Positions 40,290-52,472 of a stretch of DNA of 64,000 nucleotides are shown piece after piece. The DNA is taken from contig JAODUO010000435.1 of assembly GCA_025642075.2 (NCBI GenBank), positions 211,001 through 275,000 on the forward strand, written 5' to 3'. This stretch comes from Ridgeia piscesae. Its lineage: Eukaryota; Annelida; Polychaeta; Sabellida; Siboglinidae. Position 1 is the stretch's first letter. Each line of letters begins with the position of its first letter. The notes under the pieces are model-generated. The model was not told the origin of the DNA, ran no database searches, and worked only from the letters and a program-made list of their open reading frames with translations. The position numbers and the translations under genes were made by a program.

Positions 40290-40620
40290 AAACCAGTGGT
40301 GGAGTGTACAAGGAGAGGGGTGTAGAGGGATATGGGTGAAGAGGGAGGGGAGTAGAGGGAGAGGGGTGAAGAGGGAGTAGAGGGAGAGGGGTGAAGAGGG
40401 AGTAGAGGGAGAGGGGTGAAAGCATACATGTGAAGGGCTTGCACGAAAAAGAAGAGCTGCATTAAGTGAATCCGTGATATCGGGGTGAGTAGATGTAGAA
40501 CGAGGTGACATTGATACAGGAGGTGACAAGTACATGTTGTCAATCGTGTATACGGGGGGGAGCGTAGAAGAACATTAGAGGGAGTGGTGTACAGGGTGAG
40601 GAGTGTAGAGGGACAGGGGT
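40290..40620. repeat. purine-rich degenerate repeat
   Basis: Repeated gagggagtagagggag and gaggggtgaagag blocks. Similar sequence (aggggtgtagagggaggg) resumes after the MITE at 41249, so the MITE split this tract. Confidence 0.7.
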
Positions 40621-40621
40621 G

Positions 40622-41248
40622 CAGACATGGGGACAAACACATTTAAATGTATTTAAATACAAATACTTTTAAGTGCAAATGTATTTAAATACAAATATAT
40701 TGAAAAGTATTTCAAATACTTTTTTCATACATTACTATATAGGTAAAAGTAACAAAATGATATATCAAAGAGTTCAAGACATCTATTGTATTGCCATTGT
40801 GTAAGTTGTCTGGTTACATTCAGTGGTCCAGTATCTATCTGGCTAGTGTTCAGTGTTCAGTGTTCACTCTTGCTCAGTTGCTTACTTCAGTTTTACTTAG
40901 AGTTACACAGCAGAAACATCAGCTGGGCAGTGGCTTCTTGTGAACAACCCGTTTTATACAGTAGTATCAAATGTCTACTGCCTCAATGACTGGTCATATG
41001 ATGGCTTAATTGCCTTTACCAGGCCATAATTTCTGAGTAAATTGCCAAAGGACAGAGTACAGTTACTGACTTTTAAGAATTAAATCAAGAACTATTTTAA
41101 ATTGCAATTATCATATGCATTTGAAATATCAAATACTTTATGAAAGTATTTAAATACAAATACTTTAAATTCCTAAATGTTAAATACAAATAGATTTAAA
41201 AAAGTATTTAAATACTTTCAAATACAAATGTATTTGACCCCATGTCTG
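40622..41248. mobile_element. hAT-like MITE (627 bp) with 8-bp target duplication
   Basis: Terminal inverted repeats begin CAGACATGGGG at 40622 and end CCCCATGTCTG at 41248. The match extends inward, imperfectly, through caaacacattt and the atttaaatac blocks. The element is flanked on both sides by caggggtg (40614-40621 and 41249-41256), the 8-bp duplication typical of hAT transposons, whose ends often start CAG. No transposase frame is present. The interior is AT-rich, with palindromic atttaaat runs. Confidence 0.85.
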
Positions 41249-41256
41249 CAGGGGTG

Positions 41257-43797
41257 TAGAGGGAGGGAGGTATGCTATTAAATTTGATTTTTTTGCCCAA
41301 CTCTTCAAATTCATTTTGTGAAAAAGCAAATCTGCAAGATGCTGGCTTGTTGGATACATTTTGTTTAGGTTTAGAGAAATCACCAGACAGATTACCTGGT
41401 ACTAAGTTATTTAATGTTTGCCCAAACATTAATTCATGCAATTTGTAAATGTGGAATGTTTGAACATATAAATTTACGCTGTCAGTTTTCTCTTGGAAAC
41501 CTCACAGCTGAATATTTGAATGGTTTCATGGGTGGAATCATTTCATGTGAAAACTTTGGCCACCAACTTGCCAGAAATAGGCTTGAATAAATTAACAAGA
41601 AACTTACAATTGAGTAAATATACTTTATTCCTTATTCAACACAAATTTGACAGTACACTGTAGTGACAACGTACAAATATTACTACAAACCCATTCACCA
41701 CTTCTTTGAATCAGAAATAAATGAGAAAGATGGTCACAACATCAAAACATGGATCCTGACCTGCATGTTTTTCATATTTCAGTGGGTTTGGATCATTTTG
41801 GAACTAAGAATTGTTTATTATAACCTAACAGTTGGATTACACATAGATATTCATAAGTATTCAATACAAAAAAATCAAAACCAATTATTAAATTCTATCA
41901 TATAAGCAAGAATTTGTTGAAGATAATTATTTATGATCTCCATGGCTAACTGTAAACAACAACATATAAACAGACGTCATCAAGTCAACACTTGCATATC
42001 ACAGGTGAAAAACTGTAACATAGTTCTGAAAACCACAATGACTGACTTACTAGCACATTAACCTTTGCAGTCACTGAATCATGCCTACATAGATAAATGG
42101 ACAGAAAACCTGAGTTTATATTTATGGATAAAATTGCTATCATGTCGTATATTCCATATGAACATTCATGACATTTTACACCTTGGCAGACTTGTCCAAA
42201 AATAATAGATTCCTCTCAGAAGTATTCAGCCACTCCACAGTTATCACACAAATGTTTTATTCACATGCATCCACCACCACTGATGGCAAGGCACTTGTTT
42301 ATACAGCTTCAATTAAACGAGTGGAATTACACAAACTTCACAGTAGCAGCAACAAGAGATTTACTTAGTCATCCACTGAGATCCAATTCGTCTATTTGTG
42401 CAGTACCGTTGTCCGCTGTATAAAGCAGCTGTTATGTACAAGTGCATCAAATTTCATTTTACATGGAATAAACAGTAGATATTTACATGATAAACGAATT
42501 TAATCGACCAGTCAATTGCATCATAAAACACATTTTTCACATCATTTCTCTTAATTAAGTTTTAATCTATGTTGCAGATTGAGCAAATGTGCATCAGAAG
42601 TATAAAACGAATAATTCAAAATTGCATCACAACTGTCACTTCCATGACATTAACAATACAATAATGTAATATTAACAACTGGTGTATAAAATACATCTGC
42701 AAAATTTTCTCATTTGCATAAAAAGTATTTTCTTCTTTAGTGAAAGACAGGGGGTCAAACAGTAAAATTTACTTTAATGTGCGTTTATGAAACTATTCAT
42801 TTGCCTGACACCAAATTATACCATTTCCACACACAAACAAAACAACATGCAAGTGTACCAGGTAATAAAACTGATCCACTTAAATCAAGCTGGAATCAAT
42901 ACAAAGGATCATTAGATAGACTGATCAATACAAAACTAGCATCCATATTCCAGCAGATCACCGGGTAACAACAATTATGAGAAATCCCGGTAAGTAGCAA
43001 TCATGTGACCATATTCCCATTAGCTCTTGATAGATATAAATCAACACACAAGCCCGTAATAATGTACAAACCAACATAATTTTTGTGGTGGGTGAGGGGT
43101 AAAATAAGACATCTACTACTCCGAAATTTCTTCAGGGTCACAGACTTTACTAATGACAGTGGCTATCGCATTTTCAAGACAGGTATATAGTGCAATGTTG
43201 GTCAAACAATCCTTTGATCTGTGACTAAGCAATATTTCTTTTATTTACCGTTGTCATGGTTAGTTTTGCCCTGAAACCCGTTTTATTTTCTTGTATAATT
43301 TATGGTAATGTTGCATTACATAAATAATGAATAAATGTGCGCTTCAATGAATCCCACAATCACATATAAATGTATCTAACATTTAAACTGATGAACCCAT
43401 TGTTAAATGAATGTTACACTTTGTTCATCCCTGACGTTAGTCAACTATTATTTTCCATAGACATTTGACGACATTAAAATACCCTCAGAGCACTAAAACC
43501 AGTAACTGTAGGTAGATACACAACTGACAGGATTTGTTTGTAACAAAACAGCATACAGAGTGTAGCTTTTAGTAGTATCTACATTGTTTTGCCAGAAAGT
43601 AAGAACAAAAAAATTTCTTTGTCAAATAGTTGCTAACTAATTGAGCGTCATTTAGAATCAAGTGCACAGATTTTCCCGTACCTGAAAACTGGAGAATTAT
43701 CCTTAACAAAAACCACACGAGAAACAACAGGTTTTTTCATCACGTCTGTCCAAAACATGACGTGGGTGCCAACCATATCTATCTCCAGATGGCGCCA
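41257..43797. other. AT-rich interval, probably mostly RNase T2 3'UTR
   Basis: No gene or tandem repeat seen. On the minus strand AATAAA occurs at 43245-43240 and at 41629-41624. The second lies within a typical AT-rich 3' end, so a 2-kb 3'UTR is possible. Confidence 0.4.
41624..41629 (-). terminator. candidate distal poly(A) signal of the RNase T2 gene
   Basis: TTTATT on the plus strand, AATAAA on the minus strand, 2.2 kb after the RNase T2 stop. A nearer candidate is at 43240-43245. The sequence alone does not decide which is used. Confidence 0.3.
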
Positions 43798-43965
43798 CTA
43801 GTTGACCGAGAGTAATACGTCGTTGCCATGATGAGACAGTGGGAATGCGGGATACGCGATGGGTTCTGAGCTTCGGCAGCTACCTCCAGAGTGGCCACAA
43901 TCAATCATCTCCAGTTTTTTGTTGAAGCAGACCTCGAGAGATATGAGGTATTGCGTCTTTGTCTC
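43798..43965 (-). CDS. RNase T2 last coding exon
   Basis: Minus-strand acceptor cttctgacag before 43965; phase 0; stop TAG at 43800-43798. Encodes YLISLEVCFNKKLEMIDC, the typical final strand of RNase T2 proteins (L-x-E-I/V-x-C-F/L...C). A Ser/Pro/His-containing tail of about 30 residues follows. Confidence 0.92.
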   Translation of the reverse strand, partial: ETKTQYLISLEVCFNKKLEMIDCGHSGGSCRSSEPIAYPAFPLSHHGNDVLLSVN

Positions 43966-44052
43966 CTGTCAGAAGAAGATAAACGTGGAAGCATGTATTT
44001 ATGCATGCATGAATGTGTGCGCTTATATTTAAATTATGTATATGTGTTTGGG

Positions 44053-44135
<83 letters not shown>

Positions 44136-45647
44136 TATATAAATATAAATTGCTCAAAATTGTTTTGCTAGAAAATAATTTAAAACATTAATAAATATAT
44201 ATATATATATATAAATTGTATGTGTATAGATAATTGTATAATAATGTTTCAAATTATAATGTTTTTAATAATTTTCTTACTAAACATACTAGTTTTAATA
44301 AATCAGTATTTTATTATTATATTTACAATAAATACAAACACAATTACTATATTATCAGAAGCCACAAGATATCTTGAAAATATTTGTACCTGTCATTTTA
44401 CAACTTTTTATATATTTTAAAACTGTGGTACATTTATTCATTATTGTCAAAATTAATTCACTGCTATGAACCTTAGTTTAACTATTAAAACCGGTAATTC
44501 ACCACTGATTTTAAATGACCTATTAATATTTATCGCTGGTTAGCCAAAATGACAGATAAAAGCTAGGATTCCACTTGTACGAAAACGGTATGCAGCATGC
44601 AGCAAATCAATGAAAATAGGACCCGAGGAAAATCAATAGAAGACGTTCTGTACGATCATGATCATAGGTCAGATTACTTATAGGTGTATGTGTTTTTCAC
44701 ATTGACATGGATGCAGATATGGTCAATTGAATCATTCCATGTAGAAATTCAAATTGTATCCTCACAGGAATCAGATAGAACTCTGCCAGCAGTGGTGAGA
44801 CATTTCTGTACAGGAATCCTGGCTTTACGGTTTGAATAATGTTGTATTGTTATATGTTATTGACAGTTTTTTAACATGATACTCTGGTAGTAAAATACAT
44901 TCAATACTAACACTCTTACGTCAAGGGTTAGGGTGAAAGGTTAACTTGTTTATTTTTTTGGCAATAATTACCATTTACTTCATTGGCAATGCAAAGTGGC
45001 TAACATTTTCACTTTTCAGATCCAGCATACCATTTAATATCCAGAAACCTTTTCTGGATACTGAATGGTAGGCTGGGGGTTAATTCGCACAGTTTTGTAT
45101 TATTTGAATTTCTCATTAACGCACAAACAATTCTGAAAAATTGATTTGAAATTCCCATTTAGGAACATAATTTCTTTGGAAAAACATGTATAACTATTAA
45201 GAAAGAAAGAAGTGGGTGATATATAACTTTTCAAAACAATAAATATTTTCTTAACCGAAGTAATTTATCCAGTCAGTGATGTAATAATTATGACTAATTT
45301 GAACTGATGGACAAGATTGGTAAAACGATCCAGAAATTATGTGTTTAATAAAAGATCCTGTGACGACATGATAATTTAAACTGAAATATGAAAGTATCCA
45401 CTCTGTTTGTGATTGAGGAGTGTTCATATACAGCCTAATTTCTAACCTATTTTTCAAAAAAGTCACTTTTAAACTTTGTAAATTTTGTAGCCATATATCA
45501 AAATGTACTAAAGACGTCTCTACAAATAAGGTATCTTTCAAAGCCTATAGAATCCAACTAGATATAAAATAGATAACAAAATTGTGTAACTTTAACATCC
45601 ATTCTCACGAAGGTCTTATAAAATGGTGATGATAAAATGAATCCTAC
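43966..45647 (-). other. RNase T2 last intron
   Basis: 1.7 kb, AT-rich, with a (GT)n/(AT)n microsatellite at 44056-44131 and a second (TA)n run at 44196-44212. No exon seen. Confidence 0.8.
44056..44131. repeat. (GT)n/(AT)n compound microsatellite
   Basis: About 14 GT units followed by about 22 AT units. Confidence 0.95.
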
Positions 45648-45768
45648 TGTATCGTAGTAACATCCTAATATTGTGGTGTGTTTGAAGGCCTTCTTAAGGG
45701 CCATCACAACGGCTGTGTAGGGGTACGTGTAACCATCTTTTGGGACGATCCCTTGCTTGGTCAGTGAA
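45648..45768 (-). CDS. RNase T2 exon with the G-C-Y segment
   Basis: Minus-strand acceptor ctgttgcag and donor gtagga; phase 2 to phase 0. Encodes LTKQGIVPKDGYTYPYTAVV then ALKKAFKHTTILGCYYDT. Family members have L-x-K-x-G-I-x-P...ALKKAF...C at this place. Confidence 0.93.
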
Positions 45769-46074
45769 CTGCAACAGTGGTGGTCAGTTGAGTAAAGTAA
45801 CAGCATTTGATGTGTGATTCCCCCCTCCTGAAAATGTCCACCATCACAGTGTTGATTACTCAGACACTGGGACTTTAGGGAGTGAGATCCCATTCTAGAA
45901 AACCATGACAGGTTTTTCCCATATCCCTGTGTAGGATTTGTTATTTTCCCCAGCATAGATACCAGACAAAAAGGGACTTATGGTGTCTCTTCCGAATGAC
46001 ACCGGCAATGTAAGGTGAACGTAATTGACGCATCGTTTGAAGACAGCAGCTGGACCATTACCAGACCGTTGTCC

Positions 46075-46147
46075 GGAAGCACCTGGGTTCACAACCCAGT
46101 TTCTCCAAAAGACAGTTTATCACTCCAACTCTTTGACCACCAAGAAA
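46075..46147 (-). repeat. tRNA-like segment, possible SINE head
   Basis: On the minus strand, tggtggtcaaagagttggag (A-box-like) is followed by gggttgtgaaccc (B-box-like). A related arrangement is seen at 13524-13588. The body towards 45780 is not clearly shared with the other SINE copies. Confidence 0.35.
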
Positions 46148-46270
46148 CATGACTCATACTAAGGGAATGGAAAACTGGCGATGCCACCTGATAACAAGCT
46201 AAATAAGGAAACTATAAATTGTTTTTTTAAACGAAACAGAGTTATTTTAACATGGTCTTAACTTAAACTT

Positions 46271-48352
46271 CAGAGAGACAGAGGTGAGGTATGAGAGAGG
46301 GGTACAGGGGGAGGCAGGGACAGAGGGAGAGAGAGACAGAGGTGAGGTATGAGAGAGGGGGGACAGAGGGAGGCAGGGACAGAGGGAGAGAGAGACAGAG
46401 GTGAGGTATGAGAGAGGGGGGACAGAGGGAGGCAGGGACAGAGGGAGAGAGAGACAGAGGTGAGGTATGAGAGAGGGGGGACAGGGGGAGGCAGGGGCAG
46501 AGGGAGAGAGAGAGAGAGACAGAGGTGAGGTATGAGAGAGGGGGACAGGGGGAGGCAGGGACAGAGGGAGAGAGAGACAGAGGTGAGGTATGAGAGAGGG
46601 GGGACAGAGGGAGGCAGGGACAGAGGGAGAGAGAGACAGAGGTGAGGTATGAGAGAGGGGGGACAGAGGGAGGCAGGGACAGAGGGAGAGAGAGACAGAG
46701 GTGAGGTATGAGAGAGGGGGGACAGGGGGAGGCAGGGGCAGAGGAGAGAGAGAGAGACAGAGGTGAGGTATGAGAGAGGGGGTACAGGGGGAGGCAGGGA
46801 CAGAGGGAGAGAGAGACAGAGGTGAGGTATGAGAGAGGGGGACAGAGGGAGGCAGGGACAGAGGGAGAGAGAGACAGAGGTGAGGTATGAGAGAGGGGGG
46901 ACAGAGGGAGGCAGGGACAGAGGGAGAGAGAGACAGAGGTGAGGTATGAGAGAGGGGGGACAGAGGGAGGCAGGGACAGAGGGAGAGAGAGACAGAGGTG
47001 AGGTATGAGAGAGGGGGGACAGAGGGAGGCAGGGACAGAGGGAGAGAGAGACAGAGGTGAGGTATGAGAGAGGGGGGACAGGGGGAGGCAGGGGCAGAGG
47101 GAGAGAGAGAGAGAGACAGAGGTGAGGTATGAGAGAGGGGGACAGGGGGAGGCAGGGACAGAGGGAGAGAGAGACAGAGGTGAGGTATGAGAGAGGGGGG
47201 ACAGAGGGAGGCAGGGACAGAGGGAGAGAGAGACAGAGGTGAGGTATGAGAGAGGGGGGACAGAGGGAGGCAGGGACAGAGGGAGAGAGAGACAGAGGTG
47301 AGGTATGAGAGAGGGGGGACAGAGGGAGGCAGGGACAGAGGGAGAGAGAGACAGAGGTGAGGTATGAGAGAGGGGGACAGAGGGAGGCAGGGACAGAGGG
47401 AGAGAGAGACAGAGGTGAGGTATGAGAGGGGGGACAGAGGGAGGCAGGGACAGAGGGAGAGAGAGACAGAGGTGAGGTATGAGAGAGGGGGACAGAGGGA
47501 GGCAGGGACAGAGGGAGAGAGAGACAGAGGTGAGGTATGAGAGAGGGGGGACAGAGGGAGGCAGGGACAGAGGGAGAGAGAGACAGAGGTGAGGTATGAG
47601 AGAGGGGGACAGAGGGAGGCAGGGACAGAGGGAGAGAGAGACAGAGGTGAGGTATGAGAGAGGGGGGACAGAGGGAGGCAGGGACAGAGGGAGAGAGAGA
47701 CAGAGGTGAGGTATGAGAGGGGGGACAGAGGGAGGCAGGGACAGAGGGAGAGAGAGACAGAGGTGAGGTATGAGAGAGGGGGGACAGAGGGAGGCAGGGA
47801 CAGAGGGAGAGAGAGACAGAGGTGAGGTATGAGAGAGGGGGGACAGGGGGAGGCAGGGACAGAGGGAGAGAGAGACAGAGGTGAGGTATGAGAGAGGGGG
47901 ACAGAGGGAGGCAGGGACAGAGGGAGAGAGAGACAGAGGTGAGGTATGAGAGAGGGGGGACAGGGGAGGCAGGGACAGAGGGAGAGAGAGACAGAGGTGA
48001 GGTATGAGAGAGGGGGGACAGAGGGAGGCAGGGACAGAGGGGAGAGAGAGAGACAGAGGTGAGGTATGAGAGAGGGGGGACAGGGGGAGGCAGGGACAGA
48101 GGGAGAGAGAGAGAGGTAGGTAGAGAGAGGGGGGACAGGGGGAGGCAGGGACAAGAGGGAGAGAGAGACAGAGGTGAGGTATGAGAGAGGGGGGACAGAG
48201 GGAGGCAGGGACAGAGGGAGAGAGAGAGAGAGACAGAGGTGAGGTATGAGAGAGGGGGGACAGGGGGAGGCAGGGACAGAGGGAGAGAGAGACAGAGGTG
48301 AGGTATGAGAGAGGGGGGACAGAGGGAGGCAGGGACAGAGGGAGAGAGAGAC
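46271..48352. repeat. 58-61 bp purine-rich minisatellite, about 35 copies
   Basis: Each unit runs acagaggtgaggtatgagag, a G run, then acagagggaggcagggac and agagggagagagag. Variation is mostly in the G-run length (4-7), ggggg for gaggg swaps and GA-dinucleotide number. On the minus strand, which is the RNase T2 sense strand, it is almost pure pyrimidine with interspersed G and A. The 635- and 724-residue Leu/Ser/Pro frames over it are repeat translations. Confidence 0.97.
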
Positions 48353-48604
48353 CGAGCAGATATAATATGAGGATGAGAAAGAGAGGGAAAAGATAGGGAG
48401 GGAGGGAATGAGAGAGATGGAAGAAGAGAGAGGGAATGAGGCAAGGAGAGGGGGAGATAGGAGGAAGCAGACCGAGGGAATAAGGGAAAGAGAAGGGGAG
48501 AAAGATGGAAGCTGTCAGAGGGAATGAGGCAGGGAGAACGGGAGAGAGGAGGAATCAGAGTGAGTGACAGACAGACTTAACGGGAGAGATGTGCCTGAAC
48601 TTAC

Positions 48605-48718
48605 CCCAGCACATCCAACTTGTTGTTGATCTTTATTCCTATGTTGAAATACTTGTACTCGTTACTGAGTGAGGGAACAGTCATTGCACAGGTGCCATGT
48701 TTATCCCATTCATGCTCC
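48605..48718 (-). CDS. RNase T2 exon with CAS II active site
   Basis: Minus-strand acceptor ggttacag and donor gtaagt; enters in phase 2. Encodes EHEWDKHGTCA, the second conserved active-site segment with the catalytic Glu, Lys and His, then YKYFNIGIKINNKLDVL. No substitutions in the catalytic residues. Confidence 0.96.
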
Positions 48719-50563
48719 CTGTAACCATAACAACAATAACATTTGATTTACATGAATTACTAAATTGTTTGTGCTAAAGCTTGATACAACTGAACCAAAA
48801 AAATTTACATGAAAATTTTTTAAAAAAAATGTAATATTGTTTTTATTCACATTGTAAAAAACATTTTATTCAGGTTTCTTTTGTAAGAGCTGTAATGATA
48901 AACAAACTGAAGAATGTTTCACTAAGGTAAATGAAAAATGTGCTCAGAGTCAGCAATCAAAATGACTCTGCGTTTCGTTTTTTTTTGCGTGCTCAAATTC
49001 ACTCTGTAATCCCATCAGTTTAAAAGATAATCATACATTAACAATTGTGCTTAAGAATGCATGATCAAACATAAATTGATTATGGACTGATAACATATTC
49101 CACTTTTATCTAATCTATTTCTACGAATACACTAATGTGACCAGATACATGTGATCTCTCACATGTTGTGCGTTAGCTGATAATCTTATCTCGTAGTGTT
49201 TGATTTTGCATTCCACATAATCTCTGTGCATTTTGAATTCCAAAGACGCTCTTCATACATCATTCTGGTGCACTCAATAACCATGCATTGCATGATGGGA
49301 TGAACATTCCGCAACATTTATAGCCAGAAATTGTCTTACCAAATATGACATCATTGTGTAGTAATGCTATTTGTAAATGTTATTTGACAAGATATTTAAC
49401 AATACTGTGTAGACGACTCCAGACAGCATTTTGCAACAGAAAATCTTCAGCTAATCGAAAGTCCAAAAATGTTTCTGCCCGTATATAACCAGCCCTTATC
49501 AGATAGCTATCAATTCTATTCTTAAACCTGTTTACACTGCTAAAATCTACACAATCAGTAGCTAATTTGTTGCATTAAGTTTTTTTTGTATACAAAAACG
49601 AAATAACTTATTAAACATTCAAATATTTAACAAATTTCTGTTTCATCTATCCCCACAGCCCTATCCTCTACAGAATCAGTAGACTTGTCAACCCATATCC
49701 TTTAATTTGCTACCCCCTCCTGCAACCATACAATGAAAAAATGAATGTTACAAGACACACTTACAAGTTGTCATGTAAAAAAGCTCTCAGGGGTAGTTAT
49801 AACTGTCGTTAAGACATGAGGACATATTGGAAATATCATTTCCAAAAGGTAGACGTTTATTTGTTGAATAAATCGAGTAAAGCTGGTACTGATGAGAAAT
49901 GCGGATGAATTTGTTAACATGCAGAATTGCCCACACACAAAGATATCTTCCACTCATTTCCTTTTCTTCCTTTTCACCCCAGCCATTGTTGGAGCTAAAT
50001 CCTAATAATATTATATTGTGGGTCCGTCTAGTCAAATTGTACAGCTTGTTTTATGGTTTGCGCTAACAGTGCATGTCACAAGCCAAGCAGAAACAAATTT
50101 CCAAACTTGATTTGATAGTTGCTTGGTTAGACAATTTGTTGTGTACTATAACACAAATTATCTAACAACGCAACATGTACCAAATGAACTACTGACTTAA
50201 TCATTAAAAAACATAATTAAACTACTGTAGTACTGAACCAGTAGTTATTAAACTATTAAATTACTGAAGTACCCAATTCTTCCAGGTAATCATTAAACTA
50301 CCAAACTAATCACTAAACTACTACTTTAAAAATCACTTATTAAACTACTAAAGTACTAAACTAGAGCTTGACTAAACGACTGAAGTACTGAACAAATTAA
50401 TCATTAAAAAATTGAACTGATCACTAAACTGAACTAGTTATTGAATCATGGAAGTACTCATAATTAAAGTACTGAACTAACCATTACAAACTTCTGAATT
50501 AGCCACTGAACAGCCGAAGGTGGAATTAACCTCCCAGAGTTAACGTTGCTTTTGTAAACGCAC
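48719..50563 (-). other. RNase T2 intron
   Basis: 1.8 kb, AT-rich. A run of short degenerate repeats (tactgaactaatcattaaa-like, about 25-30 bp) occupies 50150-50500. No exon seen. Confidence 0.75.
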
Positions 50564-50631
50564 CAGAATTGAAGTAGAGGCTCATCGGTGTACAGGTTCG
50601 GCCAGAACTTGAGCAGAAGGTTTTCTATTGG
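50564..50631 (-). CDS. RNase T2 exon between the two active-site motifs
   Basis: Minus-strand acceptor tttgcag and donor gtgcgt; phase 0 to phase 2. Encodes PIENLLLKFWPNLYTDEPLL then QFW, matching the family pattern L...WP-L......FW immediately before the CAS II segment. Reading past the donor would miss CAS II, which supports this border. Confidence 0.93.
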
Positions 50632-51526
50632 CTGCAAACAAATGTAACAAATAAACAAAATGGCCGCCTTTATTCAATGCTGAACAGACTAAACTGGTTT
50701 ATACATGTAACACATAGCAGATGGGGTAATGTTGGCTTTCTATGGATAAGAGCATGTATACCGACAGTTAAACTAGTGTGTTTAGTTGCAGAAGAGATGA
50801 AGTTGTTTTAGTGTGACACTGATATGTTCATGTGACCATTGATGTATAAATCAACAAGAAAATAAAATGTTATTAAAAGTCTGTGTAACACATTTTCTTG
50901 AACACTTATATCAAACACTGCAATAACAGTTACTTATTAATATTATATTAATTCTGCTAATATACATATCATTTAACTCAAAACAATAAATGACAAATTC
51001 ACAATGATGCATGACTACAATGGACATATTAAGAAAAGCATAAGTTTGAAAATCCAGTATGTGTATGATTAAAAAGTTCCTGAACGTATTTGTTTGCGTC
51101 ATAATTCTGTGTAACTAGTAAAATGATAATCTACACCACTTAAGACTGAACAAGAACAAGGAAGTTTATTTAGACCCCAGTACAGTCAACATAAATTACA
51201 AATACATATGTATATTCATATATACAATACACATGCTAAATATTTTGTGCTCAGTGGCTAGTGACTTCTGATAATTGTTCACCAAATTTATATCAATAGA
51301 TTTGCAGAAGAAGAAAGAAAAAGCAATACACATATAGTGATGCATGATTACGCATCTTCATGTACATATGTTGTTGGGTATTTGTGAGTTTAATATGAAA
51401 GATTTGTCGTACAAACCAATGCCCAATATATATTATATATTTACACTTTGCGAATGATACATATTGTCTATGTGCATGACTTGATGGACTGGATGTCACT
51501 TAAAACTGAATCACTGGCATCCCTAC
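50632..51526 (-). other. RNase T2 intron
   Basis: 895 bp of AT-rich sequence with no repeat array and no exon seen. Confidence 0.75.
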
Positions 51527-51599
51527 CCTGATGGCATTTGGGTCAAACTTTGCAGTCTTGTTGCAGAAACTGGGTCCCATGCCTCTGTGATTGGAAGGC
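51527..51599 (-). CDS. RNase T2 exon after CAS I
   Basis: Minus-strand acceptor tatctccag and donor gtaggg; phase 2 to phase 0. Encodes PSNHRGMGPSFCNKTAKFD then PNAIR. The P completes the HGLWP motif across the splice junction; G-P-x-F-C-N and F-D-x-x-x-I are family-typical. Confidence 0.93.
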
Positions 51600-51683
51600 C
51601 TGGAGATACAACATACATCAGGTATCTCTTACACACGGTAAATTAATATTCTATTGTCATTAAAATTAAATTGTGTTTTTCAC

Positions 51684-51736
51684 TATATATATATATATAC
51701 TTGTTATGTTTAAATATATATATATATATATAATAT

Positions 51737-51772
<36 letters not shown>
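51684..51772. repeat. interrupted (TA)n
   Basis: Three TA blocks separated by acttgttatgtttaa and ataaaa. The outer parts are inverted copies of each other (ttatgtttaaatat and atatttaaacataa), so a cruciform could form. Confidence 0.85.
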
Positions 51773-51774
<2 letters not shown>

Positions 51775-52252
51775 AACATAATAAGTCTATAACATTATAT
51801 GTTCCAACTTCAACAGTACACTGTTTAATCTGAATGTGTGTGGAAATGTCACCTTTAATAATTATAACATGATATTACATGCATCCTGTTCTCAGGCTGT
51901 CACAGAGATCTGACCAGACTCGTACTTTTCCCATAATGAATTTGGTGCATTTATTACATGAATTGTTGTCGTGTTCTGTCATAAATTGAGGCATAGCGTT
52001 TAACACTGTACATGGTCTATGCCAGATACAACAACAACAAATGAAAGCAGGGTGAGAGGGCGCCTCCAGAGTGTTCTCCTGGTGGCTAACCAATCATAAT
52101 ATGTTCTATTTCCCTCTAGGGATAGTCTCAGCGGTCACATCGCATGACTTAGGCAATGACTGCGAGGTGTATAACCGGCTTTAGTCTATGTACATTACAT
52201 TGTACATTTCTCTTCCACTGAAGTTCCACATCAAACCAAACAAGTAGTAAAC

Positions 52253-52254
<2 letters not shown>

Positions 52255-52313
<59 letters not shown>

Positions 52314-52314
52314 A

Positions 52315-52378
<64 letters not shown>
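52255..52378. repeat. (TA)n array, about 60 units
   Basis: Two long TA blocks split by acaatatatatgta. The right end is 35 bp from the donor of the CAS I exon. Confidence 0.97.
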
Positions 52379-52381
<3 letters not shown>

Positions 52382-52413
52382 CAACACAATGTTTGTATAA
52401 TCCCATAACTTAC

Positions 52414-52472
52414 CAGAGTCCATGGACTGACCAAGTTGTCACGTTGTTTGGTATCCTACATTGGTGTTTATG
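52414..52472 (-). CDS. RNase T2 exon with CAS I active site
   Basis: Minus-strand acceptor attacttccag and donor gtaagt; phase 0 to phase 2. Encodes [20 protein letters not shown]. The catalytic His is in WSVHGLWP; most relatives have F/W-T-I-H-G-L-W-P. One sequon (NVT) is present. Confidence 0.95.

Larger units (their letters stand above)
38641..40613. other. intergenic interval with simple repeats
   Basis: Lies between the convergent neurexin and RNase T2 genes. Holds (TGTGTC)n then (TGCC)n at 38874-38972, (CCGTA)n at 39583-39681 and purine-rich gagggagaggggtgaa repeats at 40290-40620. No gene recognised. Confidence 0.75.
45769..48604 (-). other. RNase T2 intron with minisatellite and possible SINE
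   Basis: 2.8 kb, of which about 2.1 kb is the 58-61 bp purine-rich repeat. A tRNA-like minus-strand segment is at 46075-46147. Bases 48353-48590 are an unordered purine-rich continuation. Confidence 0.8.
51600..52413 (-). other. RNase T2 intron with (TA)n arrays
   Basis: 814 bp with (TA)n at 51684-51772 and a larger array at 52255-52378. Confidence 0.8.

Noticed and set aside
46247..48444. Very long Leu/Ser/Pro open frames (635 and 724 codons) on the minus strand
   Set aside because: They are direct translations of the 58-61 bp minisatellite, which has few stop codons. They lie inside an RNase T2 intron and have no non-repeat protein content.
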